A stretch of DNA of 64,000 nt, taken from assembly GCA_015272395.1 (NCBI GenBank), contig JACYLQ010000005.1, forward strand, positions 372,001 through 436,000, in the 5' to 3' direction. Shown here piece by piece: positions 37,688-48,355 of the stretch. The notes below the pieces were generated by a model that saw only the letters and a program-made list of their open reading frames with translations, did no database searches and had not been told where the DNA came from. A program made the position numbers and the translations under genes. The DNA is from Calothrix sp. C42_A2020_038 (GTDB taxonomy: Bacteria > Cyanobacteriota > Cyanobacteriia > Cyanobacteriales > Nostocaceae). Each line of letters opens with the position of its first letter. Within the stretch, counting starts at the first letter, position 1.

Positions 37688-40600
37688 ATGATGTCCGTAA
37701 AAATACCAAGTTATGATATTACCGAAATAATTCATGAAAGTTTAAATACAGTTATTTATCGAGGAGTTGCGCAAATTGGTCAAGAACCAGTCATACTCAA
37801 AGTTCTAAAATCAGAATATCCAACTTTTGAGCAAATTACCCGCCTGAAGCACGAGTACAGCATTACAGAAAATCTTGACTATCCAGGTATTGTCAAATTT
37901 TTACGGTTAGAAAATCACCAAAACCGTCTGATATTGGTTGCAGAAGACTTTGGTGGTATCAGCCTTAAACAATATCTTAAAGAAGAAAAACTATCGCTTC
38001 ATATATTTCTTAGTATTGCTCTACAAATAGCTAAAGCCTTAGTATTTTTACATAGTAATCATATAATCCACAAGGACATAAAACCTAGTAATATCATTAT
38101 CAATTCCAAAACAGGAGTATGTAAAATTACTGACTTTAGTATCGCCTCTCGTCTTTTAAAAGAGATGCCACAACCGACGAATGCTAACCAGTTGGAAGGA
38201 AGCTTGGCGTATATTTCGCCAGAACAAACAGGACGTATGAATCGCATAGTTGATTACCGCAGCGATTTTTATTCGTTAGGGGTGACATTTTATGAGATGC
38301 TAACTGGGCAACTGCCTTTTGAGAGCAATGACCCTTTAGAGTTAATTCACTGCCATCTTGCTCAACAACCAAATTTGATTCAAAAATTAAATTCAGATAT
38401 TCCGTTCGTAATTGCTGGCATTGTTGCTAAATTAATGGCGAAAAACGCAGAAGACCGCTATCAAAGTGCAATTGGGTTGTTATCTGATTTAGAAATTTGT
38501 TCAGAAGATTTAAAGAATACAGGAAATATATCTGAATTTATACCTGGGACAAACGACCAAGCATCTCAACTAAATATTCCCCAAAAACTCTATGGAAGAG
38601 AAGATGAAGTTGCCACATTAATAGCAGCATTTGATCGAGTTGCCGGAATTTCACGTCAAAATCAACAATCCACAATTGAATTGATGTTAGTATCAGGTTA
38701 CTCTGGTATTGGAAAATCTTCTTTGATCAATGAAATACATAAACCGATTGTCCGTCAGCGAGGCTACTTTATTAGTGGTAAATTTGATCAATTAGGGCGA
38801 AGTGTACCTTATGCATCTTTGATACAAGCATTCAAGTCATTGATGCGTCAATTACTGACTGAAAATACTCAGCAACTGCAAGTTTGGAAGGAGAAATTAC
38901 AAGCAGCTTTGGGTAATAGTGGGCAAGTGATTATAGATGTAATTCCCGAAGTTGAACTTGTTATTGGTCAACAACCAGAATTACCTCTATTAGGAGCGGT
39001 AGAGAACTTAAATCGTTTTAATCGCGTTTTTCAAAAATTTATTCAAGTTTTTTGTCAAAAAGAACACCCTTTAGTACTATTTTTAGATGACTTACAATGG
39101 GCAGATTCTGCTTCATTAAAGTTATTACAAATAATCATGACTAATCCAGATAGTAAACATTTACTTTTAATCGGCGCCTATCGGGATAATGAAGTTAACC
39201 TTACACATCCATTGAATAAAATAATAGAGGAAATTGAAAAGGCAGGAGTAGTTATTAATAAAATAGTTCTACGTCCTTTAGAACTAACTCATGTAAAAGA
39301 ACTAATAACTGATACATTAATAGGGAATCGAGAATTTGACGTCAAACAGAAAAAAGTAGATGAAGAATATCTAATATCTATTGCTCAACTCGCAGAATTA
39401 TTATTTAATAGAACTCAAGGCAATCCATTTTTCTTAACGCAATTATTAAAAACTTTATATCAAGAGCATCTACTAAGATTTGATTTCTCACCACTATTAT
39501 CCCTTCTTGATCAGGAGAGACAAAGAGGGGTCATAAGGTGGCAATGGAATATTCAAGATATTTTGATTAAGGGCATTACGGATAAAAATGTCATAGAGCT
39601 ATTAGCCGCAAATTTAGAAAAGTTACCATCAAGTACACAAACAATATTAAAGCTAGCAGCTTGTATTGGCGCCCGTTTTAACTTAGATGTTTTAAGCACT
39701 ATTAGCGAGCAGAGTTTGCAAGGAACAACTGAAGCTTTACAACCTGCTTTACAACAAGGGTTAGTATTACCCCTTAACAAAGAATATAAAGTACCACTTT
39801 TATTTGAGGATGAAGAATTAAATAATTTTAGCTTCGATGATTCGAGAGTAGCGTATCGTTTTTTACATGATCGAGTACAACAGGCAGCTTATTTATTGAT
39901 TCCTGATGATCAAAAACAAGCAACTCATCTCAAAATTGGTCAACTATTACTAAAGCAAACTTCACCACAGCTACTAAACGACATTATATTTGATGTTGTA
40001 AACCAACTCAACTGTGGTATTGACTTAATTACGGAACAACTTGAAAAAAATCAGTTAGCTGAATTGAATTTGAAAACTGGTCTAAAAGCGAAAACTTCGA
40101 CAGCGTATGAGTCGGCACAAAAGTATTTACATTTAGGAATTAGCCTACTTGGTTCAGAGTCTTGGCAAACAAATTATGAGCTAACTCTATCACTATATGT
40201 GGAAGCTGCGGAGGTCGCTTATCTCAATAGTAATTTTGAGGAAATGGAGCGATGGATAGATATAGCTTTGCAAAATGCCCAAACGCTACTGGATAGGGTA
40301 AAACTCTATGAAATTAAGATTGCGAGCAGCAGTACGCGAAATAAACTTTCGGAAGCTTTGGAGACAGCACTTACGGTGCTAAAGCTACTGAATGTCGAGT
40401 TTCCTCAACAGCCAAACCAAGATGATCACGCACTCGCATTTCAGGAAACACAGCGAGCTATGTATGGTAAAGCTCCCGCTGACTTAGCTCAACTACCAGA
40501 AATGATTGCACCCCAACCCCGCGCGGCAATACAAATTTTATCTAGTGTTGCTCCGGTTGCTTACATTACAATGCCTACACTATACCCGCTGGTAGTATGC

Positions 40601-43177
40601 AAAATGGTGAATCTATCGCTCAATTATGGCAATGCTCCAGCATCAAAATTTGCTTATGCAAGTTACGGTCTTATTCTTTGTGGAATTTATGGGGAAATTG
40701 AGTTAGGCTACGAGTTTGGTCAACTGGCATTAAATTTGTTGTCACATTTCCAAAATTCACCTTTCAAAACCATGACTTTGGTTCTGGTGGGTCGTTTAAT
40801 CATACATTGGAAACGCCATATTCGAGAAACTTTCCAGCTATTGCAAGAAGCGTTCGCAATTGGATTAGAAACAGGGTCATTGCAGTTTGCGGGTTATTCT
40901 GGTCAAGGTTACTGCGAACATATTTACATAGCAGGTCAAGAACTCCTCAAGTTAGAAAAAGAAGTCAAATATTACTGTGAAGCTTTAAAAAGAAATAATC
41001 AGATTACTGCGTTGAACCACATTCTAATAACTCAACAAGTTGTTCAAAATTTACTTGGATATACAGAGAACCCTTGCCAACTTATGGGTGAGGCTTATGA
41101 CGAGAAAATCATGATACCATTACACTTAGCTGCCAGCGATTATCTTGTATTATGGCATGTATTTCTCGACAAATTAATTTTATCTTACTTGTTTAGAAAC
41201 TTTTCTGAAGCTGTAGAAAATGCAGATGCTGCTGTTCAATATTCAAATGCAGCAGCAGCAATGACTACAATTCCGATATTTTACTTTTATGAGTCTCTCT
41301 CTTTACTAGCAATATTTGCAAATGCTTCAAATGATGAGCAAAAGTCAATTCTCAATCGCGTGGCTGTGAATCAAGAAAAAATGCAGCAATGGGCAAAGTT
41401 TGCTCCAATGAATTTTCAACACAAGTATGACTTGGTTGAGGCAGAAAGATGTAAAGTATTAGGTCATAACTATGAAGCAATGAATTATTATGATAAAGCA
41501 ATCGCTGGTGCTGCTCAAAACGACTATATCCAAGAAGAAAGCCTTGCCAACGAACGCGCGGCTCTCTTTTATCTGGATATCGGTAAAAATAAAATCGCTA
41601 AAACTTATATGACTGATGCCTACTACGGTTACATTGAATGGGGCGCCGTTACTAAAGTTAAAGACTTAGAAAAACATTACTCTGATTTAATTATCCGTAG
41701 TACAAATATTACACAAATCATTGAAGATAATTACCACACAATAGCTTCTACAACAATCAATCGGACAACAGAAAGTACTACTAGTGCTAGTCAAGTTCTT
41801 GATTTATCGACAGTAATCAAAGCCTCCTCTACTATTACCAGTGAAATTAACTTAGAAAAGCTTCCTTTAAAACTTTTACACATCATTCTTGAAAATGCAG
41901 GCGCCCAAAAAGGTTGTTTAATCCTCAAAAAAGATAATCAATTTTTTGTTGAAGCAATTGAAAACAGTGAGTACGTCAATGATGTAACTCTACAGTCAAT
42001 ACCAGTTGCAGAATGTCCTGATATTTGCCAGAGAGTCATTAATTATGTCACTCGTACTCAAGAAGTATTGGTAATCCAAGACGCACAATCAGACCCAATT
42101 TCTAATAAAGACCCTTATATTCTACAAAATCAATGCAAATCAATTTTGTGCGCTCCGATTATTTACCAGAGTCAACTCATTAGCGTTTTCTACTTAGAAA
42201 ATAATCTCATAACTGGTGCATTTCCCCCCGCACGTTTAGAACTAATTAAGATACTTTCATCCCAAGCTGCTATTGCAATTAAAAATGCTCGTCTTTATGC
42301 TATGGAGCAAGAAAAAACCCAGCAATTGCATTTCTCACTCACGAAACTGCAACAAACCCAAGCTCAACTTGTCCACACTGAGAAAATCTCTTCTCTCGGA
42401 CAGTTAGTTGCTGGTGTTGCTCATGAAGTCAACAATCCAGTTAGTTTTATTAATGGTAATCTTGTACACGCTCAACAGTATATTCAAGACTTAATTAACC
42501 ACCTACGACTATATCAACAGGAATATCCAAATCCTGTACCCTCAATTATTGAAGATGCTGAAACAATTGATTTAGAGTTTCTTTGTGAAGATTTACCCAA
42601 AATGATTGATGCGATGAAATTGGGTACTGTGCGTATTAAAGAAATTATGCAATCTCTACGTAATTTTTCTCGCAATGATGGAGATAAGCAACGAGAAGTA
42701 GATATCCATGAAGGTATTAACACTACTTTAATGATACTCTCTCACCGAATTAAAGCAAAACCACAACGTCCAGCAATTAATATTATAAAAGAATACGGGA
42801 CAATTCCATTAGTCCAGTGTTATCCCGGACAACTCAACCAAGTTTTTATGAATTTACTTGCCAATGCAATTGATGCTTTAGAAGAATCTAATCAAGGCAA
42901 AAACTACCACGAAATCAACAACCAAATTACTATCCGCAGCACGTGTGTTGATGAATGGGTTACTATCAGCATTACTGACAATGGATTAGGCGTGACTCAA
43001 GAGGTAAAAGAGAAACTATTCAATGCTTTCTTCACTACAAAGCCAGAAGGTCAAGGTACTGGTTTGGGATTATCAATTAGCTACCAAATCGTCACAGAAA
43101 AACACAGGGGAAGCTTGGAATGTATATCTTCACCAGGAGAAGGAGCAACTTTTATAATCAAAATTCCACAGAAGTAA
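37688..43177 (+). CDS. Giant multi-domain kinase: Ser/Thr kinase - AAA ATPase - helical - GAF - histidine kinase
   Basis: 1829 residues. The Ser/Thr kinase (about 8-270) has HIIHKDIKPSNIII with the catalytic Asp, and DFSIASRL, so the usual DFG is DFS, a common variant in this family. The AAA_16/MalT-like ATPase (about 295-700) has SGYSGIGKSSLI and LVLFLDDLQWAD. A long TPR-like helical region (about 780-1340) precedes a GAF domain (about 1385-1545), a short coiled coil, HisKA with H1579 in AGVAHEVNNPVSF and an ATPase ([11 protein letters not shown]). Related proteins in Nostocales have been linked to heterocyst envelope and stress signalling; the output here is unknown. There is no receiver domain, and no regulator is adjacent. 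Confidence 0.93.
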   Translation: MMSVKIPSYDITEIIHESLNTVIYRGVAQIGQEPVILKVLKSEYPTFEQITRLKHEYSITENLDYPGIVKFLRLENHQNRLILVAEDFGGISLKQYLKEEKLSLHIFLSIALQIAKALVFLHSNHIIHKDIKPSNIIINSKTGVCKITDFSIASRLLKEMPQPTNANQLEGSLAYISPEQTGRMNRIVDYRSDFYSLGVTFYEMLTGQLPFESNDPLELIHCHLAQQPNLIQKLNSDIPFVIAGIVAKLMAKNAEDRYQSAIGLLSDLEICSEDLKNTGNISEFIPGTNDQASQLNIPQKLYGREDEVATLIAAFDRVAGISRQNQQSTIELMLVSGYSGIGKSSLINEIHKPIVRQRGYFISGKFDQLGRSVPYASLIQAFKSLMRQLLTENTQQLQVWKEKLQAALGNSGQVIIDVIPEVELVIGQQPELPLLGAVENLNRFNRVFQKFIQVFCQKEHPLVLFLDDLQWADSASLKLLQIIMTNPDSKHLLLIGAYRDNEVNLTHPLNKIIEEIEKAGVVINKIVLRPLELTHVKELITDTLIGNREFDVKQKKVDEEYLISIAQLAELLFNRTQGNPFFLTQLLKTLYQEHLLRFDFSPLLSLLDQERQRGVIRWQWNIQDILIKGITDKNVIELLAANLEKLPSSTQTILKLAACIGARFNLDVLSTISEQSLQGTTEALQPALQQGLVLPLNKEYKVPLLFEDEELNNFSFDDSRVAYRFLHDRVQQAAYLLIPDDQKQATHLKIGQLLLKQTSPQLLNDIIFDVVNQLNCGIDLITEQLEKNQLAELNLKTGLKAKTSTAYESAQKYLHLGISLLGSESWQTNYELTLSLYVEAAEVAYLNSNFEEMERWIDIALQNAQTLLDRVKLYEIKIASSSTRNKLSEALETALTVLKLLNVEFPQQPNQDDHALAFQETQRAMYGKAPADLAQLPEMIAPQPRAAIQILSSVAPVAYITMPTLYPLVVCKMVNLSLNYGNAPASKFAYASYGLILCGIYGEIELGYEFGQLALNLLSHFQNSPFKTMTLVLVGRLIIHWKRHIRETFQLLQEAFAIGLETGSLQFAGYSGQGYCEHIYIAGQELLKLEKEVKYYCEALKRNNQITALNHILITQQVVQNLLGYTENPCQLMGEAYDEKIMIPLHLAASDYLVLWHVFLDKLILSYLFRNFSEAVENADAAVQYSNAAAAMTTIPIFYFYESLSLLAIFANASNDEQKSILNRVAVNQEKMQQWAKFAPMNFQHKYDLVEAERCKVLGHNYEAMNYYDKAIAGAAQNDYIQEESLANERAALFYLDIGKNKIAKTYMTDAYYGYIEWGAVTKVKDLEKHYSDLIIRSTNITQIIEDNYHTIASTTINRTTESTTSASQVLDLSTVIKASSTITSEINLEKLPLKLLHIILENAGAQKGCLILKKDNQFFVEAIENSEYVNDVTLQSIPVAECPDICQRVINYVTRTQEVLVIQDAQSDPISNKDPYILQNQCKSILCAPIIYQSQLISVFYLENNLITGAFPPARLELIKILSSQAAIAIKNARLYAMEQEKTQQLHFSLTKLQQTQAQLVHTEKISSLGQLVAGVAHEVNNPVSFINGNLVHAQQYIQDLINHLRLYQQEYPNPVPSIIEDAETIDLEFLCEDLPKMIDAMKLGTVRIKEIMQSLRNFSRNDGDKQREVDIHEGINTTLMILSHRIKAKPQRPAINIIKEYGTIPLVQCYPGQLNQVFMNLLANAIDALEESNQGKNYHEINNQITIRSTCVDEWVTISITDNGLGVTQEVKEKLFNAFFTTKPEGQGTGLGLSISYQIVTEKHRGSLECISSPGEGATFIIKIPQK

Positions 43178-43356
43178 CGAAACATCACGTAGCATAGGCA
43201 TTCGGCGCCTGTGCTACTATTCAAACACCAAATTATGTTGTAGACATAACGCTACACACAACTACAACAAAGATTAATTCGACTCGTGTAATCTCTCTTG
43301 GCATGGTAATCTGACAAATGGAGGGGTATTGGCGCCCCAAACCAGGAGCAACAGCC

Positions 43357-44430
43357 ATGAAAAAGCTAATTAACAGCCCTGAAGACTTTGTACGCGAGAG
43401 TCTAGAAGGGATGGCATCTGCCCATGCAGATTTAATAAAAGTTAACTTTGAGCCGACATATGTTTACCGCACGGATGCACCAGTACAAGGAAAAGTCGCA
43501 ATTGTTTCTGGTGGAGGTAGTGGTCACGAGCCGATGCACACTGGGTATGTAGGTATGGGTATGCTCGATGCTGCTTGTCCAGGTGAAGTTTTCACCTCTC
43601 CTACTCCTGACCAAATGCTCGAAGCTGCCAAACAAGTAGATGGTGGCGCCGGTATTTTATATATAGTAAAAAATTACAGTGGCGATGTCATGAACTTCGA
43701 GATGGCTACCGAGTTAGCTTATAGCGAAGGTATTAAAGTATTGAATATTCTCATTGACGATGATGTCGCGGTCAAAGATAGTTTATATACTCAAGGGCGC
43801 CGTGGTGTTGGAACAACAGTACTGGCAGAAAAAATTTGTGGGGCAGCAGCACAGCAAGGGTACAATTTACAGCAAGTAGCTGAGTTGTGTCGGCGAGTTA
43901 ATTTGAATGGACGCAGCCTGGGGATAGCGTTGTCTTCGTGTACTGTACCAGTAAGAATGGCACCGACCTTCGATTTAGGCACTTCGGAAATGGAAGTAGG
44001 TATTGGTATTCACGGTGAACCTGGGAGAAAACGTATAAATGTATTACCAGCGAATGAGATAGCGTCGATGTTGGCTTTGTCTATTTTAGATGACTCAGCG
44101 TACAAACGTGTGGTTCGAGAGTGGGATATGGAGAATGGCAAATGGTTTGATGTGGAATTAGTTAGCCCACCGTTTCAAAAGGGCGACAAATTTTTAGCTT
44201 TTGTTAATAGTATGGGTGGAACTCCGATTTCAGAGCTTTACATAATTTATCGAAAATTAGCGCAAATATGTGCGGGCAGAGGATTGGATATCGTTCGGAC
44301 TTTGATTGGCCCTTACATGACCTCATTGGAGATGCAAGGTTGCTCAATAACTTTACTTAAATTAGATGATGAGATGATTAAGTTGTGGGATGCTCCCGTC
44401 AAAACTCCAAGTTTTTGTTGGGGGGTTTAA
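43357..44430 (+). CDS. dhaK: Dihydroxyacetone kinase subunit K (DhaK)
   Basis: 357 residues from ATG 43357, which has AGGAG 8 nt ahead; a frame-extending ATG at 43318 gives a 13-residue leader unlike the family. [17 protein letters not shown] forms the substrate site; the catalytic His that binds dihydroxyacetone covalently is in GIGIHGEPG. With DhaL and a phosphorylated DhaM it makes dihydroxyacetone phosphate. It is the first gene of dhaK-dhaL-dhaM. A mobile element lies in the 190 bp before dhaL. Confidence 0.96.
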   Translation: MKKLINSPEDFVRESLEGMASAHADLIKVNFEPTYVYRTDAPVQGKVAIVSGGGSGHEPMHTGYVGMGMLDAACPGEVFTSPTPDQMLEAAKQVDGGAGILYIVKNYSGDVMNFEMATELAYSEGIKVLNILIDDDVAVKDSLYTQGRRGVGTTVLAEKICGAAAQQGYNLQQVAELCRRVNLNGRSLGIALSSCTVPVRMAPTFDLGTSEMEVGIGIHGEPGRKRINVLPANEIASMLALSILDDSAYKRVVREWDMENGKWFDVELVSPPFQKGDKFLAFVNSMGGTPISELYIIYRKLAQICAGRGLDIVRTLIGPYMTSLEMQGCSITLLKLDDEMIKLWDAPVKTPSFCWGV

Positions 44431-44433
44431 TCA

Positions 44434-44584
44434 TCTGACTTTTCACGTTATGTGGAAAAACCAACGTAAAACCTAACCCCCCAACCCCCTTCCCAGATAC
44501 GGGAAGGGGGAGTAAGTTAGCTCCCCTCTCCAAAGTAGGAGAGGGTCGGGGGAGAGGTTTTAAACATGCCGTAAAAAATCAGAT
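44434..44584. mobile_element. MITE-like family A, long copy inside the dha operon
   Basis: The left end CTGACTTTTCACGTTATG and right end CATGCCGTAAAAAATCAG match the copy at 3153. The direct repeat TTTAATCAT lies at 44426-44434 and again at 44585-44593, 8-9 bp long, as a target duplication. The element is longer than the first copy, because it keeps CCAACCCCCTTCCCAG and the CCCCTCTCC/GGAGAGGG stem. It separates dhaK from dhaL and may alter transcription across the operon. Confidence 0.8.
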
Positions 44585-44619
44585 TTAATCATAACCAATA
44601 ATCATAACTAAAAGGTCGA

Positions 44620-45240
44620 ATGAATACAGAACAAATTTTGCGGTGGTTGCAGCGGTTTGCAACCAAAATTGAACAAAATAAAGACTATTTGACAGAATTG
44701 GACGCTGCTATCGGTGATGCAGACCACGGTATCAATATGGAGCGGGGTTTCAAAAAATTACTTACGCAATTACCAAGTTATTCTTCTAAAGATATTGGTA
44801 GTATTTTGAAAGCGGTAAGCATGACTTTGATTTCTAGTATTGGAGGCGCCAGTGGTCCACTGTATGGCACTTTTTTTCTACGGGCAAGTGCGACTGTTGC
44901 CGACAAAGATGAACTAAGCGAACATGATATGCTAGACATGCTCAAAGCTGGTTTAGATGGCGTGATGGAGCGTGGAAAAACTCAGTTAGGTGACAAAACT
45001 ATGCTTGATGTGCTTTATCCAGCTGTAACAGCATATGAAACAGCAGTAGGTGAAGGCAAATCAATGCGTGCGGCAATGCAGCAAGCTTTGGATAAAGCAG
45101 AACAAGCGTTGAAGGAAACTTCGATGCTACAAGCTAAAAAAGGTCGTGCGAGTTATTTGGGTGAACGTAGTGTTGGACATCAAGACCCAGGTGCAACTTC
45201 ATGTTACTTAATGTTGAAATGTCTTTGCGATAGTTTGTAA
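44620..45240 (+). CDS. dhaL: Dihydroxyacetone kinase subunit L (DhaL)
   Basis: 206 residues. AIGDADHGINMERGF carries the Asp residues that hold the Mg-ADP, GGASGPLYGTFF and LGERSVGHQDPGATS are the other family motifs. In PEP-dependent systems ADP stays bound as a coenzyme and is rephosphorylated by DhaM. A separate DhaK/DhaL pair plus DhaM supports the PTS-type system over the ATP-dependent single-chain enzyme. The next gene starts 118 bp on. Confidence 0.96.
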   Translation: MNTEQILRWLQRFATKIEQNKDYLTELDAAIGDADHGINMERGFKKLLTQLPSYSSKDIGSILKAVSMTLISSIGGASGPLYGTFFLRASATVADKDELSEHDMLDMLKAGLDGVMERGKTQLGDKTMLDVLYPAVTAYETAVGEGKSMRAAMQQALDKAEQALKETSMLQAKKGRASYLGERSVGHQDPGATSCYLMLKCLCDSL

Positions 45241-45358
45241 AAATGGAATTCAGAAGCTCGTAGTTAAGAATGCGCGTCGAAGATTTTGCAAATCACGCTA
45301 TTCATGCTGACTGCGAACTGTTAATGTAAAACTTGAGCATCGGAGTTAACAGCGGACA

Positions 45359-47941
45359 GTGGTTGGAATTGTCATTGTTTCTCACAGCAAACAGCTAGCT
45401 GAAGGTGTGCGGGAACTAGCAGCGCAGATGGTTCAAGGTCAAGTACCCCTAGCGGTTGCTGGTGGAGTAGACGATGCTGAAAACCCTCTTGGTACTGATG
45501 TCATGCAAGTGTATCAAGCCATCGAAACTGTTTACAGCGATGCGGGTGTTGTTGTTTTGATGGATATGGGTAGCGCTTTGATGAGCGCAGAAATGGCCTT
45601 GGAATTTCTATCACCTCTTCAACGCGACAAAATCTATCTTTGTGAAGCTCCACTTGTTGAAGGTGCCATTGCTGCTGTTGTTTCTGCCGCTGCTGGTTGT
45701 AGTATTGAACAAGTTCTTGCCGAAGCGCGTGGTGCTTTAATCGCCAAAGCTTCACAGTTAGGTATAAATATATCTACATCCAGTATCAGTAGTGTCAATC
45801 AATTTCAAATATCGCAGCAACCAGAACAACGTTTTGAAGAACCCTTAAAAAAGAGTACTCCAAAACACCATACGAAAGAAATACGCATGGCGGTTAGTAA
45901 CCGCATGGGTTTACACGCTCGTCCCGCTGCACAATTCGTTGCAACGTCTTTGCGTTTTCAAGCACAAATAAAAGTTAAAAATTTAACTAAAAATACTGAG
46001 TACGTGCGTGCAGATAGTATTAACCAAGTTGCAATGCTAGGGGTACGTCATGGGCATGAGCTTGCGATTTCGGCTACAGGAGTTGATGCTGATGCAGCAT
46101 TGGCAGCTTTACAGGCTTTAATTGAGAATAACTTTGGTGAGGGTGATACTCCTGTTCGACCAGAAGTTCATATTACTCCTGATGAAACATTTATATCGAC
46201 TGCGGCGCCAACGTTACGGGGAATTCCGGCATCACCTGGTGTTGCAATCGCTCCTAGTCTTCGATATGCTGCGGCACTTATTGTCCGACATCAACTTCCA
46301 ACAGTTCACTCGCAACAATATTACATAGAAAATCCGGAGCAGGAGTGGCAATATTTACAGAATGCACTGCGTGATGCAGCTTTGGAAATTGAAGCGTTGT
46401 TGTCACAAGCATCAACACAAATAGGTGATGCAGAAGCAGCAATCTTTGACGCGCACTTATTATTTTTGAACGACCCAGTAATACTTGAAGCGCTACAACA
46501 TTATATCTATGTTCGACATATTAATGCTGCTTCCGCATGGCAAGCTGTAGTTGAAGAACTTACGAATCAATATCGGACTCACTACGATTCTTACCTACGC
46601 TCGCGCGCTGCCGATGTGATGGATGTTGGACAGCGAGTATTAAGGTTATTACTTGGTACTGCAGCTGCACACCTCAATTTAACTACTCCATCAATTTTGA
46701 TTGCCACCGACCTAACACCCTCGGATACTGCCCAGTTGGACACAAGTAAGGTATTAGGTATTTGTACAACAGCAGGTAGTGCAACATCGCACACAGCTAT
46801 TATTGCTCGTAGCCTAGGAATCCCGGCAGTTGTCGGTGTTCCTGAAGGGATACTACGGGTAGCAGATGGTACAGTAGTGGCATTAAATGGTGGTACAGGT
46901 AATGTTTGGGTAGAACCAAGTGTAGATATTATTACTGCCATCGAAGCACAACGTGAAGCATGGCACAACTCCGAGCAAAAAGCGTTTCGGAGCGCGCATA
47001 AAAATGCAATTACTACTGATGGGCGCCGGATAATTGTATACGCCAATATTGGGGGAGTTGCAGATGCTCAAGTGGCGATGAGTATGGGAGCAGAAGGTGT
47101 TGGTTTGCTACGTACTGAATTTTTATACCTCGACCGAACTACACCACCAAGTGAAGAAGAACAATTGAAAGTTTACCAAGGTATTACTCAAGTACTAGAG
47201 TCACGTCCTTTAACCATTCGTACCTTTGATATTGGCGGCGATAAACCTGTACCATATTTAAATTTACCATCAGAAAACAACCCATTTTTGGGATGGCGGG
47301 GAATTAGGTTTTGTCTAGACCGAACTGAACTATTTAAAACACAGTTACGCGCGATTTTGCGGGCAAGTGCTGAGGGTAATATAAAAATTATGTTCCCAAT
47401 GATAGCTACCGTTGGTGAACTAAAAGCAGCAAAAGCTACTTTGGAAGAGGTGCAAAACGAACTACGACAAAGGGAAATTCGTTTCAACGATAAAATCAAG
47501 GTTGGTATTATGGTGGAAGTTCCATCAGCAGTGGCTATAGCCGACCAACTTGCTCCCGAAGTAGATTTTTTCAGCATCGGTACTAACGACTTGAGTCAGT
47601 ACATCATGGCCTGTGACCGTACCAACCCGCAAGTTGCAGGTTTAGCGGATGCACTGCATCCAGCAGTACTGAGAATGGTACAGCAAGCAGTCAAAGCTGG
47701 GCATAAAGCTGGAATTGCTGTAAGTTTATGCGGTGAACTTGGTTCTGACCCGATTGCTACACCTATCTTAATTGGATTAGGGCTAGATGATGTCAGCTTA
47801 AATCCCCAAGCTATCCCACGTTGTAAAAAAGCAATCACCCAGTTAAGTTTTATTGAAGCAGAAACTATTGTATCTGAAGCACTCAAACAGGACTCCGCAG
47901 CAAAAGTTCGCGAATTGCTCAGAACATTTAAGTATTCTTGA
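45359..47941 (+). CDS. dhaM: DhaM-HPr-enzyme I fusion (PTS phosphotransfer for dihydroxyacetone kinase)
   Basis: 860 residues from GTG 45359. Three modules: DhaM/EIIA-Man fold (1-130) with H9 in VIVSHS; HPr (about 173-260) with H186 in GLHARPAAQF; and a complete enzyme I (about 285-860) with H478 in AGSATSHTAIIARS, the PEP site GVGLLRTEFLYLD and C-terminal Cys in SLCGELGSDP. Phosphate goes PEP to H478, H186, H9, then to ADP on DhaL. E. coli DhaM has a shortened EI part and uses general PTS proteins; here the complete EI makes the chain self-contained. PTS genes are rare in cyanobacteria. Confidence 0.94.
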   Translation: MVGIVIVSHSKQLAEGVRELAAQMVQGQVPLAVAGGVDDAENPLGTDVMQVYQAIETVYSDAGVVVLMDMGSALMSAEMALEFLSPLQRDKIYLCEAPLVEGAIAAVVSAAAGCSIEQVLAEARGALIAKASQLGINISTSSISSVNQFQISQQPEQRFEEPLKKSTPKHHTKEIRMAVSNRMGLHARPAAQFVATSLRFQAQIKVKNLTKNTEYVRADSINQVAMLGVRHGHELAISATGVDADAALAALQALIENNFGEGDTPVRPEVHITPDETFISTAAPTLRGIPASPGVAIAPSLRYAAALIVRHQLPTVHSQQYYIENPEQEWQYLQNALRDAALEIEALLSQASTQIGDAEAAIFDAHLLFLNDPVILEALQHYIYVRHINAASAWQAVVEELTNQYRTHYDSYLRSRAADVMDVGQRVLRLLLGTAAAHLNLTTPSILIATDLTPSDTAQLDTSKVLGICTTAGSATSHTAIIARSLGIPAVVGVPEGILRVADGTVVALNGGTGNVWVEPSVDIITAIEAQREAWHNSEQKAFRSAHKNAITTDGRRIIVYANIGGVADAQVAMSMGAEGVGLLRTEFLYLDRTTPPSEEEQLKVYQGITQVLESRPLTIRTFDIGGDKPVPYLNLPSENNPFLGWRGIRFCLDRTELFKTQLRAILRASAEGNIKIMFPMIATVGELKAAKATLEEVQNELRQREIRFNDKIKVGIMVEVPSAVAIADQLAPEVDFFSIGTNDLSQYIMACDRTNPQVAGLADALHPAVLRMVQQAVKAGHKAGIAVSLCGELGSDPIATPILIGLGLDDVSLNPQAIPRCKKAITQLSFIEAETIVSEALKQDSAAKVRELLRTFKYS

Positions 47942-47958
47942 AGAGTAAGCTCTACATT

Positions 47959-47980
47959 GGTCAGGCATCCCTGCCTGACC
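47959..47980 (+). terminator. Hairpin after the dha operon
   Basis: GGTCAGGCA and TGCCTGACC form a perfect 9-bp stem with a 4-nt loop, 18 bp after the stop. A related stem lies inside the family B element near 56189. It may work as a terminator or be an element remnant. Confidence 0.5.
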
Positions 47981-48030
47981 CACAAGCACAAGATATACTT
48001 ATTAATAATTAGAAAAGTTTTATACTTGGG

Positions 48031-48246
48031 TCATGGATTATTGCTAGGTACTACAGTCCAACCAGCTTTTAGTAGCTTTTGGAAAGTTGCCAAACCTTTG
48101 GAACTACCTGGTAATGGATGGTCTGGCGCCGCAAATTGTGGAAATGCTGTATAAGGGCGCCACCCTTGACTAGCTTCCGTTTGCAAGTGCAAAATTTTCT
48201 CCCCATCTTCACCATCTCTTGATAACCAGCACATACGTCCTAGCAT
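48031..48246 (-). CDS. Small conserved protein of unknown function
   Basis: 71 residues. The start ATG 48246 is preceded by AAGGAG with 7-nt spacing, which makes the gene believable. The sequence has CWLSRDGEDGEKILHLQTE early and GSSKGLATFQKLLKAGWTVV at the end, a regular pattern with charged start and hydrophobic strand. I do not know a named family. It has no membrane segment. A 540-bp gap with a mobile element separates it from the TPR lipoprotein. Confidence 0.6.
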   Translation of the reverse strand: MLGRMCWLSRDGEDGEKILHLQTEASQGWRPYTAFPQFAAPDHPLPGSSKGLATFQKLLKAGWTVVPSNNP

Positions 48247-48355
48247 GGCAAACTCCTTGATATGGGTTTAACGCAGAATAAAAAGCTTAATACAGGAACA
48301 ATTCAAAGTTAAAAATTCAAAATTTTCCTTAAATTTTGAATTCTATGCAATCAAC

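Noticed and set aside
46591-47991. Antisense open frames in the enzyme I part of dhaM
   Set aside because: Mirror frames of a conserved gene; no motifs.
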